DNA of 64,000 nucleotides, from positions 186,001 through 250,000 of the forward strand of contig QRDG01000621.1 in assembly GCA_012064385.1 (NCBI GenBank). The letters run 5' to 3'. Shown here one piece after another: positions 43,540 to 55,239 of this stretch. Numbering within the stretch: the stretch's first letter is position 1; every line of letters starts with the position of its first letter. The translations under genes and the position numbers were made by a program. The DNA comes from Puccinellia tenuiflora (lineage: Eukaryota > Streptophyta > Magnoliopsida > Poales > Poaceae). Below the pieces are notes generated by a model. The model was given only the letters and a program-made list of their open reading frames with translations, made no database searches and was not told where the DNA came from.

Positions 43540-44381
43540 TCAGTAAGTGCCCCAAGCCCAATTCACAGTCTTCACATTCTTTTTGAAGAGACTGATGAAT
43601 CCCCTCTCGTAAATGTCGAGCCGCCTGTAAACCTCATAGGACAGGTATGCGTTCTTGGCGGCATAATCCAAATGTTTCTGTGAAAGGGGGGCAACACCCC
43701 ACTTGCGATGATCGTCATCTGTCATATCATCATCGTCCTTGTATGAGATGTCAATGACGACAGCAGCAACATCCACAATTCTTTGCTTGCGCCTGGAGGT
43801 ATTATCAGGATTCCTCCAATTAGCATGGATATCTTTATGGTTCATGATGAACAAAGGAGGATCAGAATAATAGAGCATCTTCTTATCTTTAGGTATGTCG
43901 AAACCAGCAAACCTGTAGTGACAGTTTCAAAAGCAATATTTAAAACATTTTTGACTTGTAAAAAAACTATTTTAAAAAGTATATGAAGTACACATGTTAA
44001 AGAAACTGAAGTACAGGCATGAATATTGGGAAGTACAACCATTAAACAAATGAAGTACCTGTACTGCCAGTTGCGAATGAACCCATCAAATTTTTCTGAG
44101 ATACCATCTGCGGCACAACATATGTGATAGATCAAGCACTCATGGCCAACGCATAATTGGATGACAGCTGCCTTCTGCACATAGCCTCTACTACGTGTAT
44201 ATAATCTAGGTGTATATTCAACGTCGACACCCACGATCTTTTCTTTGCTTCCAACCAAAGTAGCTTCGATCCTTTCGATCCACGCATCAACAGATGCGAT
44301 GTCATTTGTGTAGACAGCATTGACGGTGACACCGTCATGATCAGGGACAGTGTACTCATCGATGAAAGGATCGTTGGGCAT
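43540..44381 (-). CDS. WRN-like 3'-5' exonuclease domain protein, copy 1
   Basis: Two exons (44381-44059 and 43912-43540), 231 aa, open throughout. Start MPNDPFIDEYTV, close behind a TATA box. It is a small stand-alone DEDDy-type exonuclease domain: motif I GVDVEYTP (Asp53, Glu55), motif II region FAGFDIPKDKKML, motif III LSQKHLDYAAKNAYLSYEV. In active enzymes motif III is Y-x3-D; here the Asp is Asn, so metal-dependent catalysis is probably lost. Plant genomes carry many such short WRN-exo-like genes; the substrate is unknown. The paralogue at 47670-48347 keeps the Asp but has a premature stop. The exon-intron border CAGTACAG/GTACTT ... CACTACAG/GTTTGC is a clean GT-AG pair. Confidence 0.8.
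43913..44058 (-). other. Intron of exonuclease copy 1 containing GTAC-repeat sequence
   Basis: 146 bp, GT-AG. The plus strand reads GAAGTACAGGCATGAATATT then GGGAAGTACAACC, close to the dispersed unit GTACAAGCTCGAATACCAAG then GGAGTACAAC near 51460. The paralogue at 47670-48347 has no intron at this position (CGGCAGTACAAGTTTGCTAG is continuous). Confidence 0.75.
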
Positions 44382-44464
44382 TGGGGGAAAACTATGTGAG
44401 ATCTGTCGTAAAGAATGGTGAGGGAGGAAAGTGAGAATAGGATACCGGATCGCAGGAAACGACG

Positions 44465-44473
44465 TTATATAAA
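44465..44473 (-). promoter_or_regulatory. TATA box of exonuclease copy 1
   Basis: Minus strand CTTTATATAACG, about 85 bases upstream of the ATG. The paralogue has GGTATATAAATC at a similar distance, so the promoter was duplicated with the gene. Confidence 0.65.
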
Positions 44474-44649
44474 GATGCCATATAGCAATGCGATAACAAA
44501 ACAGAGAACAAAGTGGGAGTAGATAAGCGACGAATTATTTTGTTGCTAGCGGATAGTGTCGATAAGTAATTAGATTGTTGTTATCCTCCCATATAAAACG
44601 GAGTAGATAAGCTCGGGTTAGTTATAAATATAATAACCATCTCATTTTT

Positions 44650-44775
44650 ACAGCTCATAGTAATCTTCTTGAATGTACAGCTGAAGGACGTCTCTCAGTA
44701 CATCCACAAACGGTCGAAATTACAAGGAGAAAAATAGATGTACACGCACGTACAAAGTATAAGACATTGGCTGTA
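44650..44775. repeat. GTAC-rich dispersed repeat, copy 2
   Basis: GAATGTACAGCTGAAGGACG, CAGTACATCCACAAACGGTC, then ACAAGGAGAAAAATAGATGT followed by ACACGCACGTACAAAGTA. It lies between the 5' end of exonuclease copy 1 and the 3' end of the minus-strand B3-like gene. Confidence 0.7.
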
Positions 44776-44862
44776 CCAACAAACTGACATCAAAATCTAA
44801 ACATACTGCAAATTCTCTAGAATTTCACTACCAACAAACTGACATCAAAATCTACTAGACAT

Positions 44863-46017
44863 CTACTTCTCTAGAATTATTTTCTTGATGACGTCTATGC
44901 TGATCCACTCCTTCGAGAACTCAATCTTGGCAAACATAAGTGAATCTTTGCGTAATCTTGCAATCCCACAGAATTCAGACCAGTTATCCTCAAATTCAAT
45001 GATCCCTCCATCTATAACATTGAATTTTCCTTGAACCACCTTATCTCCGAACCCAAACATTGCAATTTGTGACTTAGGAATTCTGCGTCTACTAGGACCA
45101 TAAGCTTCAATAGGTAGTTCCTGTAACAAAGATGCAGATGACAAATTTATATTGCATGACAAATGGAAGCACATATTACATAACAAGACAAGTGCTTGCA
45201 CAAAAAATGTATTTACAGAAAATTAAAAATATCATCTTACCAACTTGTACACATCATCAGCATCCAGCTTGTGTACAAAAAAGAAATCGCCCTCTTCATG
45301 TTTCTTCTGGACAACCAATACATGCAGAGTGTGATTAATTGCATTCATTTCACCCTGAGTGACATCATCGGGATCTGAGAAAAAGTCCTTTTGAGTGTAT
45401 CTTCGCATATGTTGTCTAAGTTCCAGCACTCTACATTCACAACAACAAAAAAATCAAAGGATGAACAACAATATCAAGCCCTTTAGTGAATTAAAATAAA
45501 TAGAGAAAGTACCAGGCAAACGAACAAATGGTTTAGATTTTTTCCCATCTGATACAACTTCAATGCTGAAAACCTTCATCTCTTCTTCATAATCAAATGT
45601 CAAGGTATCGCCTATAGCTACATCGTAAGCTTCACACAGGGACCTCCACATAGGTCCACATAGAATGTATTTTGATTCCCACCTGTCAATCCATAGGTGG
45701 TCTTTTGTTGTAATGCTGAAAGCTGGGAAACAAGAATCTTTTTCCCCCCATTTACTGTCATGTAGTTGCATGGACATAATGCATCAAGTTTTTTCTTGAA
45801 ACCGCAAGGGACTTCCTGAAAATCATAATTTTACAAAGAAAAAAAAGAGGGTCAGCAAGAAATGCCAAACGAGCTTCTGCACAAAAATCAGAAAAAGAAT
45901 GTACATACAACACCACTCTCGAATGCGTGTGAGAGAATCTTCAAGCTAAAATGGTTGACAAACCGCCTAGCACGATCACATTCAGGGAAACTTTGACGGC
46001 ATGAGGGGCATGGAGTG
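44863..46017 (-). pseudogene. Two-domain B3-like gene, copy 1 (frameshifted)
   Basis: Exons 46017-45909, 45815-45513, 45428-45241 and 45120-44863, all in phase with GT-AG borders once one frameshift is allowed; the 5' start is not found. The first exon encodes a Cys-rich piece (CPSCRQSFPECDRARRF). The second is a B3-like fold (EVPCGFKKKLDALCPCNYM ... PMWRSLCEAYDVAIGDTLTF), with a one-base loss near 45750 at the run TAAATGGGGGG. Exon 3 (VLELRQHMRRYTQKDFF) and exon 4 (ELPIEAYGPSRRRIPKSQIA ... FAKIEFSKEWISIDVIKK) give a second, weaker B3-like unit. B3 domains bind DNA in plants. The arrangement parallels the open gene at 49508-50591. Confidence 0.6.
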
Positions 46018-47669
46018 CTGGATTTCGCTGAGGATGACACATCTTTACAGAAGACATATAAAAGGAGAAGCAGAGGAGAGAATTATATCAACCACATTAG
46101 AAAATGCTCATATGTACAAAATTACGAAAGAAAAAATAATTTACAGTCTTATTGGAAAAGAACAACTTACTCATATAACTGCAAGTGAAAACTGAAAAAT
46201 AGAATTTCAGACACAATTCATTGAAACAAGATCTGAGATGCCTAAACTAATATGTATTCATTACTAGGGTGTTTACTTTGAAATCTTCACGCTTGGTGTA
46301 GGTGGATGATCAGTTACTTTCAGAGAGAAGATGATCAACACACACATCAGAGAGACAGGTGGAGGATTAGATACTTTTCAGATAGAAGACGATGAACACA
46401 CAAGCTTTTGGTGCCGCTTTCGTTAGGTTCTGTTGTTTTATCATTCCATTATCAAATAATACAAATCATGTTGTTGCTATACACTACTCAGGACCTACAT
46501 GACGGAAGACGATTGAACATTCGCATGAAAAAGTCATGCGCAAATCAAACCCTGAAGAATAGCTAACTGAAACAGTAAACTGAAACTCGACACCAAAACA
46601 TGAGAAGAATCAAACACCTACGGCTACTGATTTATTCATTAACAGTAAACAATGAGGAAAAATCTTAATAGTAAACATGAATTTCGTTCCACCGTATATA
46701 TCTACACACAGTAAAATAATCAATGAAAACGTAGAAATAATCAATCTGAATACTAACAACAGTCGAAATTACCAGATCCTGATGCCATAATGCGCAGGTT
46801 CCTTTCTCGAACTAGCCTGCTTGCAAAGAAAGAGGTGGAGAGAAATAAATATCAGGTTAGATTAGAACTGAAAAGTGATGATGATAAGTATTTTAGATAA
46901 CAAACAGAAAAAAAACCTGCCCGGTAATATTAAAGAGCAATGAATGGGGAGGGGTAAGCAATATATGAATCAACAAATCCCTCATCACAAATAAGGATAG
47001 AAAAGTTGGGGTACAGATGAACCAAATAAATATAATGAAAAATCAAAATTGACAAAGGCAGAGGGAGCAGAGAGAGATGCGGACGACCGGAAATCATCTA
47101 ATGCTATAATGTCAGTGTATTGTTCAAGAAACATGTACCTGCTAAATTTCGATGATGAACCTTAGCCGCGGCACATTTCCTCTCTCTTCTCCGCTCTACT
47201 GTATGAACTGCTCACGGAGAGAACTAGAAGATATGGGATGAGGAGAAAACTACCCTCGATAGCCGCGGATAAGTTGAGGAAGGGGTGCGCAACGTGGCAC
47301 ATGAAGACATGCTGTCCCACTAAGTCAGTCTTCCTTTGACCAAAAGGCCAGTTGCGCTGCCTCTTAGCATCCGGCCTCTTCGCATTCTTCCACCAGTTTT
47401 TTTTTCTTGCACATTGTTACGAAAAATAAAAAATGTTGCAAAAATAAAAAATTGGATCAAATTATATTTGATAAAACGCCGAAATATTTTTGTGTTAAAC
47501 CAACCAAACAAACATTTATTAACCATCGGTTTGGACTGAAGCAAAAGTGAAGTTCTGCTGCTACAGGCGGAGTGTACAAGCTGTAACAACTAAAAGTTCA
47601 CGACTCAACAAAATGACTAAATCTTGTTGACCTGATACAACAAAAAGATATTAAACTAAAACAAACTAA
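46018..47669. other. AT-rich intergenic stretch, possible 5' end of the B3-like gene
   Basis: No firm gene. On the minus strand an ATG at about 46793 (MASGS, followed by GGTAATTTCG) could be a first exon of the B3-like gene, but its phase does not fit the next exon. Two loose copies of an AGAAGA(T/C)GAT(C/G)AACACAC sequence lie at 46325-46400. The rest, including 47310-47600, shows nothing recognisable. Confidence 0.45.
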
Positions 47670-48347
47670 TCACCATTGCCTGAAACGCTTCTTCTCGTTA
47701 TTCTTATGAGCTTTGTACCAGCCCCTCTCGTAAAAGTCCAACCACTTATAAAGCTCATACGAAACGTATGCGTCCTTAGCAGCATAAGCCAGATGCTTCT
47801 GAGAGAGGGGAGCCTTATCCCACAGTTGGTGATCAGCATTTGTCATTCTACCCTTCATCTCCTTGTATGATTTATCGATGAGGGCACCGGCAACATCCTT
47901 CATTCCTTGCTTTCCAGTTTTATCCAAGTCAGGATCTCTCCAAATATGCTAGATGTCTATATGGTTAAATATAGACAAAGTATGTTCAGACCGAGAGAGC
48001 ATCACCACATCACTGTAAATGTCGAAACTAGCAAACTTGTACTGCCTGTTGCGAAGGAATTGTGAAAACTTGGAGGAGACCCCATCAGCAGAACAAACTA
48101 CGTGATAGACCAAGCAGTCTTGGCCAACACATAGCTGGAGGACGGCTGCCCTCTGCCGATAGCCTCTAGGAGTAAACTCCACGTCGGCCCCAACAACCTT
48201 CTCTTTGGATGCAGCCAAAGTAGGTTCAATCCTGTCGATCCAGGCATCCGCAGATGCAGACACATTGGTGTAGACTGCTCTGATGATGACATCGCCATGT
48301 GCAGGGACAGTGTACTCAGTAGTGAAAGGATCATAGTGAATGGCCAT
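47670..48347 (-). pseudogene. WRN-like 3'-5' exonuclease domain gene, copy 2 (nonsense codon)
   Basis: A single exon, 226 codons from ATG at 48347 (MAIHYDPFTTEYTV) to TGA at 47670, with one in-frame TAG at 47949-47951 in the middle (SIFNHIDI-stop-HIWRDPD). Motif I is GADVEFTP, the motif II region FASFDIYSDVVML, and motif III SQKHLAYAAKDAYVSYEL, so all metal-binding acidic residues are kept, unlike copy 1. It lacks the intron of copy 1. If the stop is real, the product would lose motif III. Clearly a paralogue of 43540-44381 in the same orientation, with the same start region, and with a similar TATA box upstream. Confidence 0.78.
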
Positions 48348-48428
48348 TGAGGGAAAAAGAAAGTGAGATCTGGCATAGGGGAATGGCGGTTGAGAAACGT
48401 AGAGAATAACATGAAATAGGAGAGTAGA

Positions 48429-48437
48429 TTTATATAC
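48429..48437 (-). promoter_or_regulatory. TATA box of exonuclease copy 2
   Basis: Minus strand GGTATATAAATC, about 85 bases upstream of the ATG at 48347. Confidence 0.6.
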
Positions 48438-48649
48438 CATTACGGTCACTAACAGAGTTTGCATAAAAGCAGGAAAGATAATACATATCCATCCACTTTT
48501 GAAAACTGCTGTTACTAGCGGATGGAGCAATATTGTTTTTTATCGTTGGACCGTTGCAAACGATAGTTAATGAACACAGATTCGTACGAGCTACAGGCGT
48601 AAATTGTGCAAACGGTTATAAGTTCAGGTTCAAACGGTGGGAATTTCTG

Positions 48650-48905
48650 ACAGTAAAACGGCAGTACAATATATTGTGCAAGAAAAAATGGATGTACAAC
48701 CTCGGATAGCAAGTGAGTACAAAAGTACTGGCCATTTCCTGTACATCCAGTAGTCTTACGGAAGTACGATTCAAGGACATTGCGTGGTACAGCCACGAAC
48801 GACCGGATGTACAAGTGGAAAAAAAGCACTTTTTTTTGGTAGTACAGCCACACGCCATCGGGTGCACAAGGAGAGAAAAAAATTTGTGCATCCTTGAATA
48901 TCAAA
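48650..48905. repeat. GTAC-rich dispersed repeat, copy 3
   Basis: Two units: ATGGATGTACAACCTCGGAT, GTGAGTACAAAAGTACTGG, CCATTTCCTGTACATCCAG, GGAAGTACGATTCAAGGACA, GGTACAGCCACGAACGACCG, GATGTACAAGTGGAAAAAAA, then a second GTACAGCCACACGCCATCGG. It sits between exonuclease copy 2 and the plus-strand B3-like gene. Confidence 0.78.
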
Positions 48906-49029
48906 AACTAGCCGTTTATACTACACATATAGGAACAACCAACCACTTCACAGACTCACATTTATTACAGACGTAATTACTACTAGCTGTTTTCACTTTT
49001 CACACCCCTTTTAATACGCTGTTTCCAGC

Positions 49030-49139
49030 AGATCTAGCCACACCTCTCCTCTTCTTCTTCGTCGCAGAGAAACCTTAACAGGAGAAAGCCTAGCCCGTAC
49101 TGCTCCACACCGAACGACAGATCTCATCCCGTTAACAAG
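49030..49139 (+). other. Probable 5' untranslated exon of the plus-strand B3-like gene
   Basis: A CT-rich leader (CCTCTCCTCTTCTTCTTCG) ending GTTAACAAG/GTATTT, a good donor. The matching acceptor TTTTGGTAG is directly before the ATG at 49508, so the start codon is the first codon of exon 2. The exon start is approximate. Confidence 0.5.
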
Positions 49140-49507
49140 GTATTTTTACTTGCCCTTCTCCCTTTTTTACAGTTATCTATACTAGGCGCCATAGATTTTG
49201 TTCGTCTCCAATTTGTATTCCCTGTCCTGTTGTCTTCCTTATATTAGTTGCATAGTTTTGAGTTCGTTTTTTAGCGGGGAATGGGGAAGGGGGATGGTCT
49301 CGCCTTACTAAAGTACCAAAGTATTTCACGACTGTCACCCCTATCTTAGCATCCAAGCACTTTTGAAGCGCCAGTAGTTCAACCCCTCTTCCATGCTGCT
49401 CATGTTGATTTGAACATGTTATATTGGGGTTTCTACCACGAGTAGGACGGTACTTTTGTCTGTTTATGTTTTTATCCACTATTAATTTTCTTTTTTTGTT
49501 TTGGTAG

Positions 49508-50591
49508 ATGAAGTGTGAAGTTTGTGGAAATCCTGCTGAACCTTGCCAGCTGAAGAAGGGGAAAAGATCCTATTTCTACATCCACCTTCGAAGCAAATGT
49601 CAGGAATACATGGTTTGTGTTCATTGTCTTCTACTAAAATAATATTTTATGTTAATTTGCTGTAATTTGTGGTCATGCAGTAATCGTTTATTGATTACCT
49701 TCCACAGACTGTTCCTTGTTATGTGAGGAAGCAACTGAATAAAGCAACAGGCAATATTCTTCCTGTTGAGACAGAAGACAAAGAGCGATATCTATTTAAT
49801 CTGAACAAGAAGACATACAAGACTCGCGTGTATGGAGAAGAATACAACAAGTTTTTGGTGGACTTCAACATGAAACCGTACAACAGAGTCAAGCTGGAGT
49901 TCAGCGTCAACTACCTCCGTATTAAAGAGAGGGTGAAAGGTAAATTTGTTGTCATAGTTATCAACTTGTCCTTCTTTTTTACATGTTTTTGTTTTATTTT
50001 TTTTTGTTTGGTTATTTCTTTCTATTTGAGATCATCCTGAATCACTAGTATTTTTGTCAACACAGAAAATTATGTCTTCCAGGGAGCAGCAACCGCCATT
50101 GTGTTTAGTAAAGGCATAGAACCAAGGCCATCTAAAATTGCAAAGATAAACAAAGTTGTTCTTGTCCGTGGACTAGGATTAGGAGCTGTTTTTGTCCACT
50201 CTTTATCTCATTCAGACGTACTGCAAAACAACTTGGTAATTCATATTGACTATTTTATTTTATTTTTTACTTTTTTGTTTTGGATATTCATGAAGAACAA
50301 ATGCAATGATAATAATGTTTTTATGTTGATTCATTTTTTTCACAGCGCATACCCAAGCAAATTGCAACTTCCATCAACATCCCCCGCGGCGGCAAAGCTA
50401 TTCTAGTCATGGGAGAAGAAAACTTCTCAAGGGAAGCACAGTATTTCACTTCTACAGATGGCCGAATCCGTTTCAAGTATGGATGGGCACAGTTTGCTTC
50501 TGAGAATGATCTGCACACCGGTTTGGATGTGCTTGTCCTCTTTCACTACATTGGAGATGATCTTTTTATCTCATTCGTCATTGTTGGATAG
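49508..50591 (+). CDS. Two-domain B3-like protein, intact (250 aa)
   Basis: Four coding exons: 49508-49612, 49708-49939, 50066-50235, 50346-50591 (753 nt with stop). All borders are GT-AG, all phases match, and there is no lesion. The N-terminus has Cys pairs (MKCEVCGNPAEPC). Residues about 36-112 form a first B3-like unit (TVPCYVRKQLNKATGNI ... YNRVKLEF). The C-terminal 80 residues form a second (RIPKQIATSINIPRGGKAIL ... YGWAQFASENDLHTGLDVLV, then LFHYIG), with the W-x2-F-x5-L-x2-G-x5-F pattern of B3 domains. A nuclear DNA-binding role is the family expectation; the target is unknown. It is the only gene of the cluster in which I find no damage. Similar layout to 44863-46017 but in the opposite orientation. 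Confidence 0.78.
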
Positions 50592-50823
50592 TTATGAAGT
50601 TGTGGGCTAGTAGTTATAGTATGTTCCCTCAGAAGTACAATATCTATGTATGATTGTGCTTATCACAGTGCATCATTCGTCCACCTATTGATATGTAATG
50701 CGTGCATGTGAAACTCCGTTATCAGTATGATTGTTATGACTTTTCATTATTTTTTTTCTGGGGCATGTTGAAATACATTTGCTTTGTTTTAACTCAAGAT
50801 AAGAGAGAAAGAATTATGCAAAC

Positions 50824-51256
50824 CTGGTTTTTGATTGCGTAATTGGATGAGGTTGCATAATTCTGCTGTACATTGAAGACAGTTGCAGGATGAAGCTGTT
50901 GTTCGGTATTGTAATGCTGACCACTGCCATGGATGAATGTTGAAACCTGCATCACATCAATCAAGACATTAATCACAAAATGTTGCATGAATTGTTATTT
51001 CTATGGAACATGAATTGTTATTTTGTTGATCATTCTGGTACCTGATTGTTGCCTATAATAATATTAGTCATGTTTGCTGTTGGCATTGCTACTTGTTGAT
51101 GATTTGTGTTTACTGGAATCTGCATAGGTTGCAGGAAGATGATAAACAATACCGAAGAAGGTTCCTGGAACATGAGCATCAACACTAAAATCTGATAGTT
51201 CGATATATTATTTCATACCTGAGTAACAATGATACTTTCATCTTCATCAATATTTC
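50824..51256 (-). pseudogene. Three in-phase Gln/Asn-rich exons of uncertain parent gene
   Basis: Minus-strand exons 51256-51219 (NIDEDESIIVTQ), 51119-51042 (IPVNTNHQQVAMPTANMTN) and 50946-50824 (VSTFIHGSGQHYNTEQQLHP ... NYAIKNQ). Acceptors end in CAG and donors are GT; the phases fit each other. They could be a distal 3' part of the second Ulp1-like gene, whose last clear stop is at 51791, or a remnant of another copy. No domain is recognised. Confidence 0.4.
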
Positions 51257-51304
51257 CTGCAAATAGAACAAAACGTTTATGATTTCTCTGTTTTTTCCAG
51301 GATG

Positions 51305-51720
51305 TGCAGCTCAAGAACATCTATTAGTACAACCACACACTATCGGGTGTACAAGAATAAAATAGATGTACATCCATAAATTTCCAGGAAGTACATATCA
51401 AGGACATCTCGTTGTACAAATACACACGATCGGATGTACAAGGATGAAAAGGGTTGTACAAGCTCGAATACCAAGGGAGTACAACAAGTAATGGTTGTAT
51501 TTATAGGAATTTTTCAGGATGAATAGCTCAAGCAATATTCATGGAGAAAAACATACTATAAGAGAAAAATGGATGTGCATGTTCGAATAGCAGGCATTTC
51601 GTAGTACAACTAAAGGACATTCCGTAGTACATAGATAGAAGATAGGATGTACAAGGAAAAAACTCGGAAAAAATAGTTGTACAAATATATAGTATTACAT
51701 CAACTATTATTTAGTTGTAC
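51305..51720. repeat. GTAC-rich dispersed repeat, copy 4
   Basis: Three to four units: AGTACAACCACACACTATCG, GGTGTACAAGAATAAAATAG, ATTTCCAGGAAGTACATATC, AAGGACATCTCGTTGTACAA, CGATCGGATGTACAAGGATG, GTACAAGCTCGAATACCAAG, GGAGTACAACAAG. It lies just downstream of the second Ulp1-like gene, as copy 1 lies downstream of the first. Confidence 0.8.
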
Positions 51721-54700
51721 AAATGGTAAGCTTCTATTGAGAAAACAAATGTGATGAATAAGATGGTATATTTTCCTTTATTTTGGTCTCCTATTTCCCA
51801 GATTCTTCACCAACACTCTCTGTACTAGTTGTTTCTTTATCTACATTGTCCCTTCTTAATCTTTTCATGAGAGCTGCACAAATATTGTGAAACTTGTTAA
51901 TCCATAATAACTTTCCAATAATACGGACAGACATAAAAATATTCTGCAACAAAAATAAGTGAAACCGAGTACGTTGTCACTTACTCTTGTAATTTGGTGG
52001 AGCAAGATCGAAAATCTCTTTTGGCAACTCCACCAAGTTTTTGCTGCTGAACAACACAGTGTACATGTACTCTGCCCTCCAATCGCCGATATTAGGCTGC
52101 AAGGACATATTAAGCACAAGTTAGATTTGTTGATGTGTAAGGAAATTTAGTACACAGCAAAAAACTTTTTTATCGAGCTTCATTACATCGTTAGCCACTA
52201 TTTCTCTATACTTCGACTTGTTCTCCTGTCTTTCATACACCATCTTATCTCCATCGAAGTGATAAGCATATTGCAGCATGTAGAAACCACATTGGTTGTT
52301 CCCTTGGGTTGGGACTTTTATCCTTGTTCTTTTTTTGGCTAACTGAACCCAGTTTGGTTGTTTTGCTTGCAAAGTATGCAGCCTCACCATACTTGCGCAT
52401 CAAAACCAATTCCATTCTTTTCATCTGTGTCAGCACAAGAATGAGGTCATTATAATATGTCCCTTTAATCATGTGATAATATGCAGGGAGAAGAAGATAA
52501 TGTTTTCATGTGAACTCAGCACTTACAATTGTCATGAGATCATAATGGAAGGAGTTGAATGTATGCAAATCCTTTTTCCCATAACTCAATGAGTCAATTA
52601 TCTGAACTGATTTTTTATATCTATTCATGACGTACAGGCAGTAGTGACTGCATTTGAAATAAGGCAGCAGTATCTGTTTTCAATGAATATAGGGTGTTAA
52701 GTCATACACGTTTGTGTTATTTTTTCAGAGGTAATAAAAAATACTACACAATGAATTTTTATGAAAAAATCTTAACAATTTTGAATTAAGCAGATTTCCT
52801 TTTCCTCTTGTGAACCTGTCAAACAACTTGACTGCTTCATCTATGTCAAACCCCTGTACCATCTCCTCATCGGTTTTCAAACGATTTTTTTTAATAAGAC
52901 TTTTCACTTGTTTCAATTCAACATCAGATTGTTTCATTATACAAACTTGAAGCACATCCTGCAGTAAGTAGTTACGCAGTGTGAAAAATATGAATCACAA
53001 TATAAATCAATGATACAAAAGAACAGTTTTAATGTTACCATGCCTCGAGGTCTTACTTTTATAAACTTTGGTGACAATAACACTCGTTCGCCCGTCTTGT
53101 ATTGTTCAGAGGTGCAACGCCAGTCATCAATGATATAGTCCAGTACTGCACCTTCCATGCATTTTCTAGGGGTGAAAATATTCTCAATGTTTGTTCCAGT
53201 CAAAACATGCGTGACTGGCAAATCAGGGAAATTAACATCTTTCCCTTCAAAGAGCACAACACTGAAAAAAGGTGAGTAGTGTTAGAATACATAGCATACA
53301 ATTCTTAATAGAGTTCATGAGGCAGTATGTACAAGTAAAATTACTCACTCTTTGTACTTTTCCCGTGTTTTTTCACCCAGTATGACATCCAGCACCTGCC
53401 TTGATAGGTTGATATTTTTGAACTTTAGCGGACGAAATTCAGCAACCTTTTCACACACCCTACTGTCAGGTGCAATTGGTCTTACCCCTGACAGTATGTC
53501 AGCTGAATCGACATATTTCCTCGCTCTATGTTTTGGTGGAGTCTGCGAGTCTTCTGATCTTTGTAAAAGAGCATTGAAACGGTCGGGTGTTACCGCGTAC
53601 CCATCCGTGCGGTGCTGATCTGTCAGTACAGCGTAACCAGGAGCAGGCAACACTTGACTGCGTGGGGTTTTTATTTTGATCGTCTGTGGTTTATCCGGCT
53701 TCTTCGGTTCTTCCTCCTCTGATACTCCATGATGTAATTGGCTTGCTGGCTGGTTTTGATGATACCTTCTGGCTTCTTCTGTTTTTCTTCTTCATTATCA
53801 TCGCCATCAATAATTACGACAGCATTATCTCTGTGAACATCAATCTTGTTTGCATTGTCTTCATTTGTTTACGACAGCATCATCGCCATTTCCACTACAC
53901 CTGGACTGATGGTTGAGGCAAATGGCACCACAAAGAATGTGCCAGTAATTCTGGGCAGGTCATCTACAAGAAAATGAAGATAGAATAAAGAATAAAAATA
54001 TATTAGCTGTTTATCACATTAATAATCTATAAGTAGTAGTTTGTCACATTAATAATCTACAAGTACAACTAATCAGCTACTAGTCTTGCAAATAGCGTAT
54101 CATTAGTTCCAATTATAATTTTTTCCTACACAACAGTACGGTTGTTGCATGTGAAGTAGTAGATGAATTAACTGATTTGATGTACAGGCAATGAATGTTA
54201 ATCAGCAAGCATCCTAATTTACTTATAGTTCGTACTTTCCTTAGATGGAAGTACGTGGCTTGCTTCCATGTATGTACAGCCTCTTTTCCATGTATGTACA
54301 AGACTAATAATCCCTTAGTATGGCCCTGAATTGCAGATCGCCTTACCTCTTTTATAACAATCAACCCGAGATCTATTTTCAGTTTGTTGCAGCACATGAC
54401 GATGTACAAAATCCTTCTCCGTATGTCCAGCATGTTGCTGTTATTAAAGTCTAGCAACTTCCTTCCAGTCCAATACATTAGGAACATTAACATATAGAAT
54501 CCACAGTTTAACCTGCATTAATCATTCAGAGTAAAGTTTTATAGAGCTGTTTTTCATTTTTTTTTTGCTTCATTGACATTTCTATATTATAAAATACTTA
54601 CGTCTGTCCTTGATTTGGAACATTAATTTTGCAATAGGAGAAATCGTCTATGTCTGGCAGCGATTTCTCGTTGTTGCTTTTTCTGTATGCTTCCTTCCAT

Positions 54701-55239
54701 ATCTTCTTTAGAACCCTGGACAGTCTGAAGAATATATGTTCAGATCTTGTTCCTTCCAAAGAGTCGAGAAGCTCGAACCTTCTATCCCTAATGTTTACTG
54801 AGACCATGAAATAGTGGCCTACTCCTCCTTTCACATCAGCTTCATCATAGAAAGGGATTCTTATCTGCGTAAAAGTTGCATTTAAATAAATTAGATTTGT
54901 CTGGAGCAACTAACATAAAAAAAATACAAAACAAATTATTTGATGCGAAATAACGTACTAAGTCATATTCTTCAAGACAACCATCTGGGTTGAATGGATC
55001 CATTGATCTCAGTAAGTTTGATATGAGCCGATCTGTCAATACTGATCTCTTTGTTACTCTCGTCTGATAAAAAAAAGCATTGCCATCATTTCACAGATTA
55101 TATGTTGGATTTATATCTGCTTGCTAATTAAGATATGATTAAAATGATTAACAGATATATACAAAATAGACTGGTGAAGATAATTGAACTTACAAAGGTG
55201 AATAAGCGTACCACTAGACGGTTTAAACCTCTTGTTTCT

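Noticed and set aside
46793..46810. ATG with MASGS as first exon of the minus-strand B3-like gene
   Set aside because: The phase at its donor does not fit the exon starting at 46017, so it is mentioned only as a possibility.
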